From Mesodorylaimus sp. YZB2_4 (taxonomy: Eukaryota; Nematoda; Enoplea; Dorylaimida; Dorylaimidae): DNA of 64,000 nt. The notes under the pieces are model-generated. The model worked only from the letters and a program-made list of their open reading frames with translations. It was not told the DNA's origin and did no database searches. Position 1 is the first letter of the stretch. Each line of letters starts with the position of its first letter. The position numbers and the translations under genes were made by a program. Where the stretch lies: assembly GCA_030248295.1 (NCBI GenBank), contig JASANH010001723.1, positions 186,001 through 250,000 on the forward strand. Direction: 5' to 3'. Of this stretch, positions 1-7,857 are shown piece after piece.

Positions 1-449
1 TCGAAATTTTCATTTTTCAGCAGTCCCCCATTTGCAATCAAGAATTTCGACTTTTTTACACAGGTGTTGGAAGTCCAGAATTTTGGCTGCCCCTACGAAA
101 GCGTGGGTGCTAAATCTGGATATCATATTCTTTTTTTTAATATTCCGACATCGATTATAGAGTGTACTCCGGATCGATTCGCAATCGTCGCACCAACGCA
201 ACAGCTAAAACTTTAGCACGTACTATGAAGAGTTCGTGTGATACGTGTGATATCATATTTTACAAGGTATGCTAGCTAGTGCATCGTCGTGCATGTGACA
301 TCAGCATCCCTGCTTCCGTTGGAAGCGCTGACACCAACTGAAGACCTTCCATGAGCCAATTAGAATTGATCCCGAAGTGAAGGCGAGAAGATCGGAAGTC
401 TGATACCCAAGAGGTGCGAGACTCACAATCAGAAGAATTTCCTACATGT
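1..449. other. non-coding flank, nothing recognised
   Basis: No coding exon, RNA gene or repeat could be supported here. The stretch is the pre-insertion neighbourhood of the SINE that begins near 463. Only short open frames without domain similarity are present. Confidence 0.5.
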
Positions 450-476
450 TGTATATTCTGGCGGCCGCGGCGGTGC

Positions 477-680
477 TGTCACGTTGCTGTCCGACGTGAC
501 CGCGTGTGGAGAAGAGTAATCTCGAGACCAACCGGACTAGACGAGAATTACAGTATATTACGGTCTTCTATACTCTACACAGGTCGCCTGCTCTGGCCGT
601 AGCCCTGGCGAGCAAGCTTTACAATAACGCACACTACACTACATGATATCCACGCGGGAGATACAAACTTAACCGTGACA
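477..680 (-). repeat. LTR (3' LTR in element orientation), 204 bp
   Basis: This begins TGTCACG and ends CGTGACA on the plus strand. It matches 6850-7048 except for four substitutions and a 5-bp insertion about 75 bases in. The flanking base run GGTGC on the left supplies the GTGC target duplication. Confidence 0.95.
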
Positions 681-694
681 TTCACCTCCCCCTC
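681..694 (-). other. polypurine tract of the retrotransposon
   Basis: On the minus strand the bases immediately inside the 3' LTR read GAGGGGGAGGTGAA. They are all purines except one T, and they abut the TGTCACG LTR end. This is where plus-strand DNA synthesis would be primed in an LTR element. Confidence 0.8.
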
Positions 695-836
695 AGTTTA
701 CACGAACTCCTACACGAAACACAAAATATCGAAACGCAAAAATCATGATCATTGGCGTCGTAAGTCGCCCATCTCCATTGACATCGTACGACCGTATTGT
801 ACGCTGTTGATTGAGTTTGACCGGCGTCTCCGATTC

Positions 837-1653
837 CTATCGCACCCACTTCCTTCTCTCCTTCACCAAAGCCACACGACTGCGCGTGTCCTTCTCCTCC
901 TCCAAGTACCTCTCCGCGTCTCGCATCGCACGAGGCAAACCTGCCGCCTTGGAGGCTAACACCTCCTTATACTGCCTGTGGTCGAAGATATTATCGCGCT
1001 CGACTAGTCCGTACTTCTTTTCGCCGAAGAAGTAAACACGAACCCAATTTGGTTTTATAGGCCTCTTATCCGGGAATTTCGTTTCATCCACTATACGTGC
1101 TTGCAAATATGGGTGGTACTTCATTTTGGCCCACACTGCATCACCGACCTTCAGCAGTCTTGGTTTGCGTGGCCTATCCACCTCTGGCGAATACCGCTTC
1201 ACCTGTTCTACGTGAACACGCTTGTCTTCGCCAACTAATTCTCCTTGCGGACGGATAATCAAGTTGTGAGCCGATATCACTTGCGTTACACGATAGGGTC
1301 CAGTCCAGGAGCCCAACAGCTTCGATGATAAGCCTGCCGGTGTATGCATTCGCTTATACATCACCATATCACCAGCCTGAAACTCCTTCTCCAGTTTCGT
1401 ATTCTTATCCCAACGTTCCTTACGCTGTCCTTACACTCGTTCTATGCTCTCATAAGCTAACCTCCGAGCTCGCTCGAGCTGCTGCACCGCGTTCTCGCGA
1501 TATTCGATCGCGCTGCCAAATTTGTTAGCTGAACTCGAGATACCCGTATCGATCACCAACCGTGCATCAAAACCATGCATCAGAAAGAACGGAGTCTCAC
1601 CCGTCGCTTCATGGACTGACGTATTGTACGCGAATCAGGCAAACGGAACAAAC
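837..1653 (-). pseudogene. integrase C-terminal region, degraded
   Basis: The open stretch 837-1367 encodes the DNA-binding, SH3-like tail typical of gypsy integrases. It holds a GPYRV-type motif and a basic, Trp/Tyr-rich segment near its end. Between 1368 and 1653 the similarity continues, but in changing frames and with in-frame stops, so this part cannot be translated as one protein with the catalytic core upstream. The stretch is in a different frame from the core at 1654-2523. It is a broken end of pol, not a separate gene. Confidence 0.75.
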
Positions 1654-2523
1654 TCACTCCAATTGTCCTGGTGATCTTGGTCTACGTACATTCTCAGCAT
1701 ATCGCGACACGCGGTTCACTCTCTCCACCTGACCATCAGTCTGAGGTCTGTACGCTACCGTCAGGGATCGTTTGATGCGCAATGCCTCGCACACGCCCTG
1801 CACCAACTCTGAGGTAAAATTAGCCCCTCTGTCCGACAGCCATCGTCGTGGCGCTCCCCACCGACATATGATCTTGTCTACCAAGATCTGGGCTACCGTC
1901 GCTGCCTTGATGTCTGGCACTGCGAACGCCTCGATGTACTTCGTCAAGTAGTCGCTCACGATTACGACGTATTTACTGCCATCCCTATCTGTAGGGAATG
2001 GACCCGTGGCATCGATCGCCACCAACTCGAACGGATTCTCCACACACAGTGGTTTCAAGGGTGCCCGACCCGTTTGACCATACGATTTGTTCTTCGCACA
2101 TGGCAAACAACTTTGACACCAGCGAAAAATGTCCTTGTACATGCCTGGCCAAAAGAACCGTTGCCTCAGTTTGACAAAGGTCTTCGTGAAACCCAAATGA
2201 CTTGCCATGGCATCACCATGCAGTGCGTCAAACACCAAGCGCTGCAAGGATAATGGAACTACCATCTGTATCCAATCCTCTTTTCTCCGTTCTTGCCCCA
2301 ATGGAAAATGTAGCAATACGCCCATTTCCGAAAGACTAAAGTTCTGCGCAAGCTTTTTTAGCCACCTCGCATCCCGCGGATCTTTGGGCAACATTCTTTG
2401 TTCCAAATAGTCAATTAGCGCTCGACAGAACTGATCTGCCCTCTGCGCCTCCTTAGTGTCTGGTCCGACAACTCCACTGCTTTTTGTCCGACTGTCTCTA
2501 CAGCCACTGGGCGAACCATGCAC
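1654..2523 (-). CDS. retrotransposon integrase core (part of pol)
   Basis: This is the integrase, which inserts the element cDNA into chromosomes. It holds an N-terminal HHCC zinc-binding region (His pair, then CQSCLPC) and then the catalytic domain. The acidic triad can be seen: Asp in VAIDATGPF, Asp in WLSDRGANF, and Glu in the QTDGQVERVNR motif, with gypsy-like spacing. It overlaps the upstream protease-RT-RNase H frame by about 109 bases in another frame, which looks like a mutation-type frameshift rather than separate genes. Shortly after the catalytic Glu the frame fails, and the C-terminal domain lies in another frame. Confidence 0.85.
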   Translation of the reverse strand: MHGSPSGCRDSRTKSSGVVGPDTKEAQRADQFCRALIDYLEQRMLPKDPRDARWLKKLAQNFSLSEMGVLLHFPLGQERRKEDWIQMVVPLSLQRLVFDALHGDAMASHLGFTKTFVKLRQRFFWPGMYKDIFRWCQSCLPCAKNKSYGQTGRAPLKPLCVENPFELVAIDATGPFPTDRDGSKYVVIVSDYLTKYIEAFAVPDIKAATVAQILVDKIICRWGAPRRWLSDRGANFTSELVQGVCEALRIKRSLTVAYRPQTDGQVERVNRVSRYAENVRRPRSPGQLE

Positions 2524-4739
2524 ATCGGGCTTCGAGAAACAGCATCTGCCACAACATTGGTCTTCCCCGGCACATGCTCTACATCAAACGTGTATTCCGA
2601 CAACTGGTATACCCACCGTGCAATCCGACCTGTGGGTTCCTTGCGTGCCATCAGCCATTTCAGCGGTTGATGGTCTGTCCTCAACAGGAGCTTTGCCCCA
2701 TAAAGGTATGGTCGAAAGTGCTTAATATATTCAACAACCGCTAAGCATTCCTTCTCCAGCGCTGAATAATTCTTTTCAGCTTTCGTTAGCGTCCTTGACG
2801 CGTATGCTACGACCCATTTGTCGTTCCCATGCTGTTGATACAGCACTGCCCCGATGCCGACATTCGACGCATCTGTCTGCAGTATGAACTGCCTTTTGAA
2901 ATCAGGGAACCGCAAGATCGCTTTGGACACCAACATCTCCTTTAACGCCATAAACGCGTCCTCGCACTGGGTATCCCAGACGAAGCTCTGATCCTTGCAT
3001 AGCAGTTTGTACAACGGAGCCGCTATCATGGCAAATCGAGGGATGAAATCCCGATAGAAGTTGCACATACCCAGGAACCGCCACACATCCTTGATGTTCT
3101 GTGGGCCTGGAAACTTCCGCACTGCTGCAACCTTCTTCTCGTCCATGTGGATCCCAGCCTTCCAGACCACATGACCCAGGAAAGGTACTTCAGCCCTCGC
3201 GAAGTGACATTTTGATGGCTTAACCTTCAAGCCCGCTTTCACCAACCGATCAAACACATTGCCGATATGCCGCAAGTGATCGCCAAACGTTTTACTGTAG
3301 ATCAGTATATCATCGATATACACCAAACATTGATCCCACTGCAGTCCCGATAGGACCATCTCCAGTAGTCGTTCGCAGGTCGCACCCGCATTCACTAACC
3401 CAAATGGCATTACTGTGAACTCGAATTGTCCACCTGGCGCTGAAAATGCCGTCAATTCTTGTGACTCTGGGCTCAGTGGTACCTGCCAGTACCCACTCTG
3501 AAGGTCCAAACTTGTGACCCACTTCGCACCTCCCAATGCATCCAACGCTTCGTCTACGCGTGGCATGGGGTACAAGTCCTTCTTTGTTACAGCATTCAAT
3601 GCCCGGAAGTCAATACAAATCCTAGTGCCTTTATCCTTGTTTGGCACTATAACTAGCGGAGCCGATACTGGGCTGCACGACGGTTTGATCCAACCGTGCG
3701 TTTGCATCACCTTCAATTGCCGCTCAACCTCTGGCTTCACTGCCTCTGGTATTCTCCGAGCTCTCATCTTGGGCGGAGGCGCCCCTGTCAACGCGATTTT
3801 GTGTTGTAGCAACGTCGTCTTTCCGATATCACCTTCATGCTTAGCAAAAGCATCTTCGTATTGACGTAATACGCTAACAACGCGTTTCCGTTGATCCTCA
3901 GTCAACTCTGACTCCCTCCAATCGATCTTCGCGATTGGGTCCCTAATGGACACCGGTTTACCCTCGGCAGAACCGCAAGCTGCCACCACTTGGTCACCCT
4001 TATCGATGACCGTGAACTGGCCGATTCGTGTATTTTTATGCAATACCTTATCGTCCGTAGCTGTATTAGCTACCATCACTGGCACGAGGCCGTCTCCCTT
4101 CAGTTTAACCAACGAACGAGCCACAAATAGCCTCTTTTCCGCTCCTACGTTCGTACTAGGTTCCAACCACCCTTGGTCAACAGATACCTCATTGGGCAGC
4201 GCTCGCAGCTCAGCCTCAATTATTATTTCGCTCCTCGCCGGAATCACAACGTCGGCGCACATATACGCAGAGCACTCAGAGTTCAACACTACTCCCACGA
4301 GCCCCTGCTTTTTCTGAGCGTGCGACAAATCTGCACAGTACCTGTACCGCTCGCTATGGCATGGGCCTGTAAAATCTGTGCCCAAGATGGCGGGTATTCC
4401 ACCCATCGTGCTCGATATCAGCACTACGTGTCGTTCGAGTATCGAACCAACCTTGAGGTCAACTCCAACCTCTGCCTGGATTTCTAGCGTGCCGTCTCCA
4501 CCTAAACCTTTCGGGCTAGCCGAACTAGGCCTCCAATCTTTACGCGGTATGATTTTCTCCGCCACTGCCTTGCTTATCAGGGTTACGGTAGCGCCACTAT
4601 CCAGCATCATGGGTACGTCCTGCCCATTAACCTGGCATAAAACGTAACTCAACTGACCAATTTTCCGTTTTACTGCATTCGCCTCCTGCGAAACTAGTGC
4701 CGATCCTCTATGCGGCGCATCCTTGTGCGTGCCCAGCAC
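2415..4739 (-). CDS. retrotransposon protease-reverse transcriptase-RNase H (pol)
   Basis: 774 codons are open. A retroviral-type aspartic protease with the active site in MMLDSGATVTLI lies near the start. Next comes reverse transcriptase with the YIDDILIYS catalytic motif and the upstream DFRALN and LDLQSGYWQV blocks. RNase H follows, with TDASN, the EKE glutamate region, RTDHQ and the final VADAVSR aspartate. The order is diagnostic for Ty3/gypsy. The frame relates to gag as a -1 shift, the usual arrangement in many gypsy elements, but a TAA at 4767-4769 in the pol frame just upstream leaves the junction ambiguous. All catalytic residues checked are present. Confidence 0.92.
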   Translation of the reverse strand: MLGTHKDAPHRGSALVSQEANAVKRKIGQLSYVLCQVNGQDVPMMLDSGATVTLISKAVAEKIIPRKDWRPSSASPKGLGGDGTLEIQAEVGVDLKVGSILERHVVLISSTMGGIPAILGTDFTGPCHSERYRYCADLSHAQKKQGLVGVVLNSECSAYMCADVVIPARSEIIIEAELRALPNEVSVDQGWLEPSTNVGAEKRLFVARSLVKLKGDGLVPVMVANTATDDKVLHKNTRIGQFTVIDKGDQVVAACGSAEGKPVSIRDPIAKIDWRESELTEDQRKRVVSVLRQYEDAFAKHEGDIGKTTLLQHKIALTGAPPPKMRARRIPEAVKPEVERQLKVMQTHGWIKPSCSPVSAPLVIVPNKDKGTRICIDFRALNAVTKKDLYPMPRVDEALDALGGAKWVTSLDLQSGYWQVPLSPESQELTAFSAPGGQFEFTVMPFGLVNAGATCERLLEMVLSGLQWDQCLVYIDDILIYSKTFGDHLRHIGNVFDRLVKAGLKVKPSKCHFARAEVPFLGHVVWKAGIHMDEKKVAAVRKFPGPQNIKDVWRFLGMCNFYRDFIPRFAMIAAPLYKLLCKDQSFVWDTQCEDAFMALKEMLVSKAILRFPDFKRQFILQTDASNVGIGAVLYQQHGNDKWVVAYASRTLTKAEKNYSALEKECLAVVEYIKHFRPYLYGAKLLLRTDHQPLKWLMARKEPTGRIARWVYQLSEYTFDVEHVPGKTNVVADAVSRSPMCMVRPVAVETVGQKAVELSDQTLRRRRGQISSVER

Positions 4740-5836
4740 AGTATTACACCTTCCGCCAACCGTATTTTAGCCCTCATCCTGCCGATACCCCTGGCACTCG
4801 TCACTCTGCTCACCATATTCTTCGGATCGCGAGCCGTCATCCGAAACAGAATTGACTCTCCGCCTCCGGTCAACCGACCGTACGCGATCATTCTGATAGT
4901 TACCACGACTGTAACTGTTGCTACTATTTTCCCGAGACGAAAAACGTCGTCCTCGACCGTACTGGTCTCTGCGACCTGGACTATGTAGTCCTCTACTGCT
5001 TTGGAACTCCCTGCGGCCATCTCGCTGCGGATAACTACTACGAGACCTGTGCCCCCCGCGTGATCGTTTCTGCGATCCACACATTCTCGTGCTATGTGAC
5101 CCAACTGTCCGCACCGGTAGCAGGCCCTGTCGTTTGTACTACCATTCCTGGCTTCTCCGACATGCGAGAGTTGGCTATCATTTCGTTGCTTCACCACTAT
5201 CTCGCCACACAGAGTAGAGCATGACTCGGCTCTTTCCGCGATCGCCCTCGCCACTGATAACCTATCCGGGTTATCTCTGCGAACCTCTTCCTGAATCGTG
5301 TTGCGCAATCCTGCGACATACATTTCGCATATAGGCCAGTCATTATCCCGAACCGTCTGGTTCGTGGCCCTAAATGAGGCCAACTTTGCCAGTCGCAAGA
5401 ATTCTTGTGTATACCAGGCGACTGAACGATTTTCCTGCTTCAGGGCAGCTAACTGCACTCTGAAAATCGACCTTTTCTCTCCGAGCAACTTTTCCAGCCA
5501 TACGGCCGTTGCACGTTCCCAAGAATTCTTATCCGTATCAGTCAACTCGTTCCACTTGGCTAAAGCCTCGCCCGTCAGATAAACTTTGATACCCTCCATG
5601 ACTTGAACGACGGACCACTGTCCTAACGTACTATATGTACGGAAAGTCTCCAAACACTCGAATGGGTCTATCTTTCCAACGTCGCCCGAAAACACTGCGA
5701 TCTTTAGACCTGGCAGATTCACAGACGGGGACACTACAGACGTTTGACTGGGCTGCGTACTACCAGCCTGTGGCGGTGACCGAATCAAGACAGTCAAAGC
5801 CTGCATCTGTTCCAGCATCATCTTATGCTGCTCCAA
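4694..5836 (-). CDS. retrotransposon Gag, C-terminal part with CCHC zinc knuckle
   Basis: This is capsid/nucleocapsid-type Gag. A retrotransposon Gag domain with AKWNEL and a QEFLRLAKLA segment is followed by one zinc knuckle, CYRCGQLGHIAREC (C-X2-C-X4-H-X4-C), which binds the element RNA. After the knuckle an alternative frame (4767-5114) reads as an Arg/Ser/Gly-rich basic tail and continues towards pol, so a frame change near 5100 is likely. The segment is in the same frame as the upstream piece 5846-6394 and is separated from it only by the TAA at 5846-5848. Confidence 0.85.
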   Translation of the reverse strand: MEQHKMMLEQMQALTVLIRSPPQAGSTQPSQTSVVSPSVNLPGLKIAVFSGDVGKIDPFECLETFRTYSTLGQWSVVQVMEGIKVYLTGEALAKWNELTDTDKNSWERATAVWLEKLLGEKRSIFRVQLAALKQENRSVAWYTQEFLRLAKLASFRATNQTVRDNDWPICEMYVAGLRNTIQEEVRRDNPDRLSVARAIAERAESCSTLCGEIVVKQRNDSQLSHVGEARNGSTNDRACYRCGQLGHIARECVDRRNDHAGGTGLVVVIRSEMAAGSSKAVEDYIVQVAETSTVEDDVFRLGKIVATVTVVVTIRMIAYGRLTGGGESILFRMTARDPKNMVSRVTSARGIGRMRAKIRLAEGVILCWARTRMRRIEDRH

Positions 5837-5845
5837 TTGCCTCTC

Positions 5846-6394
5846 TTACTGCCGTTTCCGTTCCTCAGCCTCTCTCTGCCTGTCTTCTAGTTGCCTTTCT
5901 TCCTGGCGTTTCCGCTCCTCAGCTTCGCGGCGCCTGTCCTCATCCTGCCTCTGCTGTTGTTTCTGCAGGAACTCGAAGAACATGGCCTGTTGCTGCAACA
6001 TCATCTGAGCGATTCCCGTGCCACCATCGCCTTGGTCCAGGCGTGGCAGTTGCGGATTCGTCATAGGCGTCGGCTTGCTCGACGCATCGTCCGCTCCCGT
6101 ATACTCTCCGTCTCCTTTCGGCGGTTTTTTACTCGTACTTTCATTCATGTACGGACCGAAATCGATCATGGACATTTCCCAAGTACTTTCCCCGCTGCTA
6201 CCTCCATGCGCAGCACCTTGGTCCCATCCGGCAGAAATCGCCTTGCCAAGTTCCTCTACCATATCCTGTTTCGTTGATGTGGCCGAGACCTTCACGTTGT
6301 TGGCGTCGCAATAGGCCTTCAACACCTCTTTCTTCACCCAAGGAGGTAACTTTTCACGCAATTCCGCATACTTAATACTAAACTTCCCAGCCAT
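5846..6394 (-). CDS. retrotransposon Gag, N-terminal part, ended by a stop
   Basis: The start chosen is the ATG at 6394. The first 50 residues look like a short helical Gag N-terminus (KYAELREKL, PPWVKKEVLK), followed by an acidic/Pro-rich spacer and a Gln/Arg/Glu-rich charged helix with an internal repeat. The frame ends at TAA (5846-5848) and reopens at once in the same frame downstream. The surrounding heptad-like repeat has a Glu codon at the equivalent place, so a point nonsense change is the simplest explanation. Read-through suppression is possible but less likely. Confidence 0.75.
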   Translation of the reverse strand: MAGKFSIKYAELREKLPPWVKKEVLKAYCDANNVKVSATSTKQDMVEELGKAISAGWDQGAAHGGSSGESTWEMSMIDFGPYMNESTSKKPPKGDGEYTGADDASSKPTPMTNPQLPRLDQGDGGTGIAQMMLQQQAMFFEFLQKQQQRQDEDRRREAEERKRQEERQLEDRQREAEERKRQ

Positions 6395-6511
6395 GCTCAC
6401 CCCCAAAGTCTCTGCGTGTGAGTCCACACGGCAACTTTCCGAGCTACTGATCGAATTCGCTTCAGAGAACCGATCCAGGTACTCAACGATTCCGCTAGTG
6501 AGAGTAAGCTT

Positions 6512-6690
6512 CGTCTCCAGCGAACCAGTCCAGGTAATGCAAACGAACGTGGAATTCGTCTCCAGAGCACACGAGGCACTCAAACGAAATTCCCAACGTG
6601 CGTCTTCAGTGCAACCAATCCAGGAAGCACAAACAGCACGAAACTCTCAAAGTCCGTTTCCAGTGCAACCAATCCAGGAAGCACAAGCGG
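6512..6690. repeat. imperfect tandem repeats in the gag leader
   Basis: Four blocks start with CGTCTCCAG or a variant of it (6512, 6557, 6601, 6655), at spacings of about 45, 44 and 54 bases. The last two share a longer run beginning TGCAACCAATCCAGGAAGCA. They lie between the primer-binding site and the Gag start, where packaging or promoter signals of LTR elements usually sit. Confidence 0.7.
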
Positions 6691-6829
6691 AACGAAGCGG
6701 CTGCCCAAATATCGCTGTCCCAATCCAAGGACAAGCTCCCGTACTACGACCCAAGACCGAATCAACCCGACTTACAGGTATATATACCAATCCGCCACTC
6801 TTCTCCACCGACTCCTCGCCTCCTGGCCT

Positions 6830-6845
6830 CCTGCCAAGCTCGCCA
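6830..6845 (-). other. primer-binding site of the retrotransposon
   Basis: Reading inward from the 5' LTR on the minus strand, four bases (TATC) are followed by TGGCGAGCTTGGCAGG. A run starting TGG would pair with the CCA-tailed 3' end of a host tRNA. Which tRNA is not identified here. Confidence 0.65.
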
Positions 6846-6849
6846 GATA

Positions 6850-7048
6850 TGTCACGTTGCTGTCCGACGTGACCGCGTGTGGAGAAGAGTAATCTCGAGA
6901 CCAACCGGACTAGACGAGAATTATATTACGGTCTTATATACTTTATACAGGTCGCCTGCTCTGGCCGTAGCCCTGGCGAGCAAGCTTTACAATAACGCAC
7001 GCTACACTACATGATATCCACGCGGGAGATACAAACTTAACCGTGACA
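6850..7048 (-). repeat. LTR (5' LTR in element orientation), 199 bp
   Basis: This is the direct copy of 477-680, with the same TGTCACG and CGTGACA ends. It is followed on the right by GTGC, the target duplication, and then by the continuing SINE. Confidence 0.95.
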
Positions 7049-7478
7049 GTGCAGCGGTTCGGCATTCGTCTCTCCGTATTGCTTGGGAGCGAGTGGCTGG
7101 ACTCGTGCCGGGTTCGATCCCCAGTGATAGAGCTCGAACCATAAACCCTAGCTGAACTTGCACGTCAGGCCGCGGGTCATTCACCCGGTACCGCCGAGGC
7201 GCTTCGAGTGGAGAGACGGACGCCAAACGAGGAGACAGTCTCGGCTGTCGAACACCGACAGGGTTCAAAGCCCACCCGCCATCGTCCGAGGAAGCCGGCG
7301 CCCAGCCCGGGACCCCCCCGCGGAGAGGGGCCTCAAACAGAGGCACGCAGGGGGACCCCACCGTGCGGGCCCCCCCCCGCACAGCCCTGCTCATATATAA
7401 GCAGGTTTGACTGCTGGGCGGCTATAGGCAAAAACGGGCTTCGGCCCGAAAAAATTTAAAAAATTGCTGTATATTCTG

Positions 7479-7857
7479 CCTGTCGGAGGAGATATCACTA
7501 TTGCTGACCATTGTGCTCGGCTTCAGCTTTCTTGCATTACCCTACCAGCCATAACACCTTTTTTATGTTCTTTCAATAAATTTTTGAGACTACGTTATAA
7601 GTTTCTTTATCGAAAAAGTAACGGTGATTTACTGTGCGCAAACAAGTCATAAATAGGAAAACGAACGCCGACACTGTAATTTACGGACCACTCGATCGCC
7701 ACGAATACTTGCATAAATTGCAAAATAGGGCAAAGTGCAGAAACCTTGGTCTCACAGCGAACAAAAAGTTAAGAAATACAGTCGTGAAAAACGTTCATTA
7801 TACTTATAATACAACGTTTTTCATAAAAGTCGAATTCTTCAAAGCACCATTTGTCGT
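7479..7857. other. spacer between SINE and cuticlin
   Basis: This A/T-rich stretch lies immediately 3' of the cuticlin stop codon and should hold that gene's 3' UTR. No AATAAA on the minus strand was found in it. Nothing else was recognised. Confidence 0.4.

Larger units (their letters stand above)
477..7048 (-). mobile_element. Ty3/gypsy LTR retrotransposon, 6572 bp, nested in SINE
   Basis: Two direct LTRs (477-680 and 6850-7048) with TGTCACG...CGTGACA ends enclose gag and pol on the minus strand. A 4-bp target duplication, GTGC, is seen at 473-476 and 7049-7052. The gene order is Gag (CCHC knuckle), protease, reverse transcriptase, RNase H, integrase; integrase after RNase H places it in Ty3/gypsy (Metaviridae). 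A primer-binding site (6830-6845) and a polypurine tract (681-694) are in the expected positions. The LTRs differ by four substitutions and one 5-bp indel, so the insertion is fairly young, but the coding region has a stop in gag, frame breaks in pol and a damaged integrase end. This copy is probably non-autonomous. Confidence 0.95.
450..7478 (+). mobile_element. tRNA-derived SINE, copy 1, split by an LTR retrotransposon
   Basis: The SINE head lies at about 463-476 and the rest at 7049-7467, with the LTR element between. The head looks like a tRNA promoter: a box-A-like stretch (TGGTGCAGCGG in the intact copy near 23384) and a box B, GGTTCGATCCC, near 7110. The body continues to an A/T-rich tail (AAAAAATTTAAAAAATT, about 7449-7465). 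An 11-bp direct repeat, TGTATATTCTG, flanks the whole composite at 450-460 and 7468-7478 and is best read as the SINE target-site duplication. The same body recurs at 23376-23809, which defines the family. SINEs are copied by RNA polymerase III and mobilised by LINE machinery; no partner LINE is visible in this window. Confidence 0.85.

Noticed and set aside
6393..6872. 159-codon plus-strand frame over the gag leader
   Set aside because: It overlaps the leader repeats and the LTR on the opposite strand of the element and shows no domain; it is a by-product of the repeats.
7158..7459. Arg/Pro-rich open frames in the SINE body
   Set aside because: They lie in non-coding SINE sequence, and the second copy does not preserve the reading frames.
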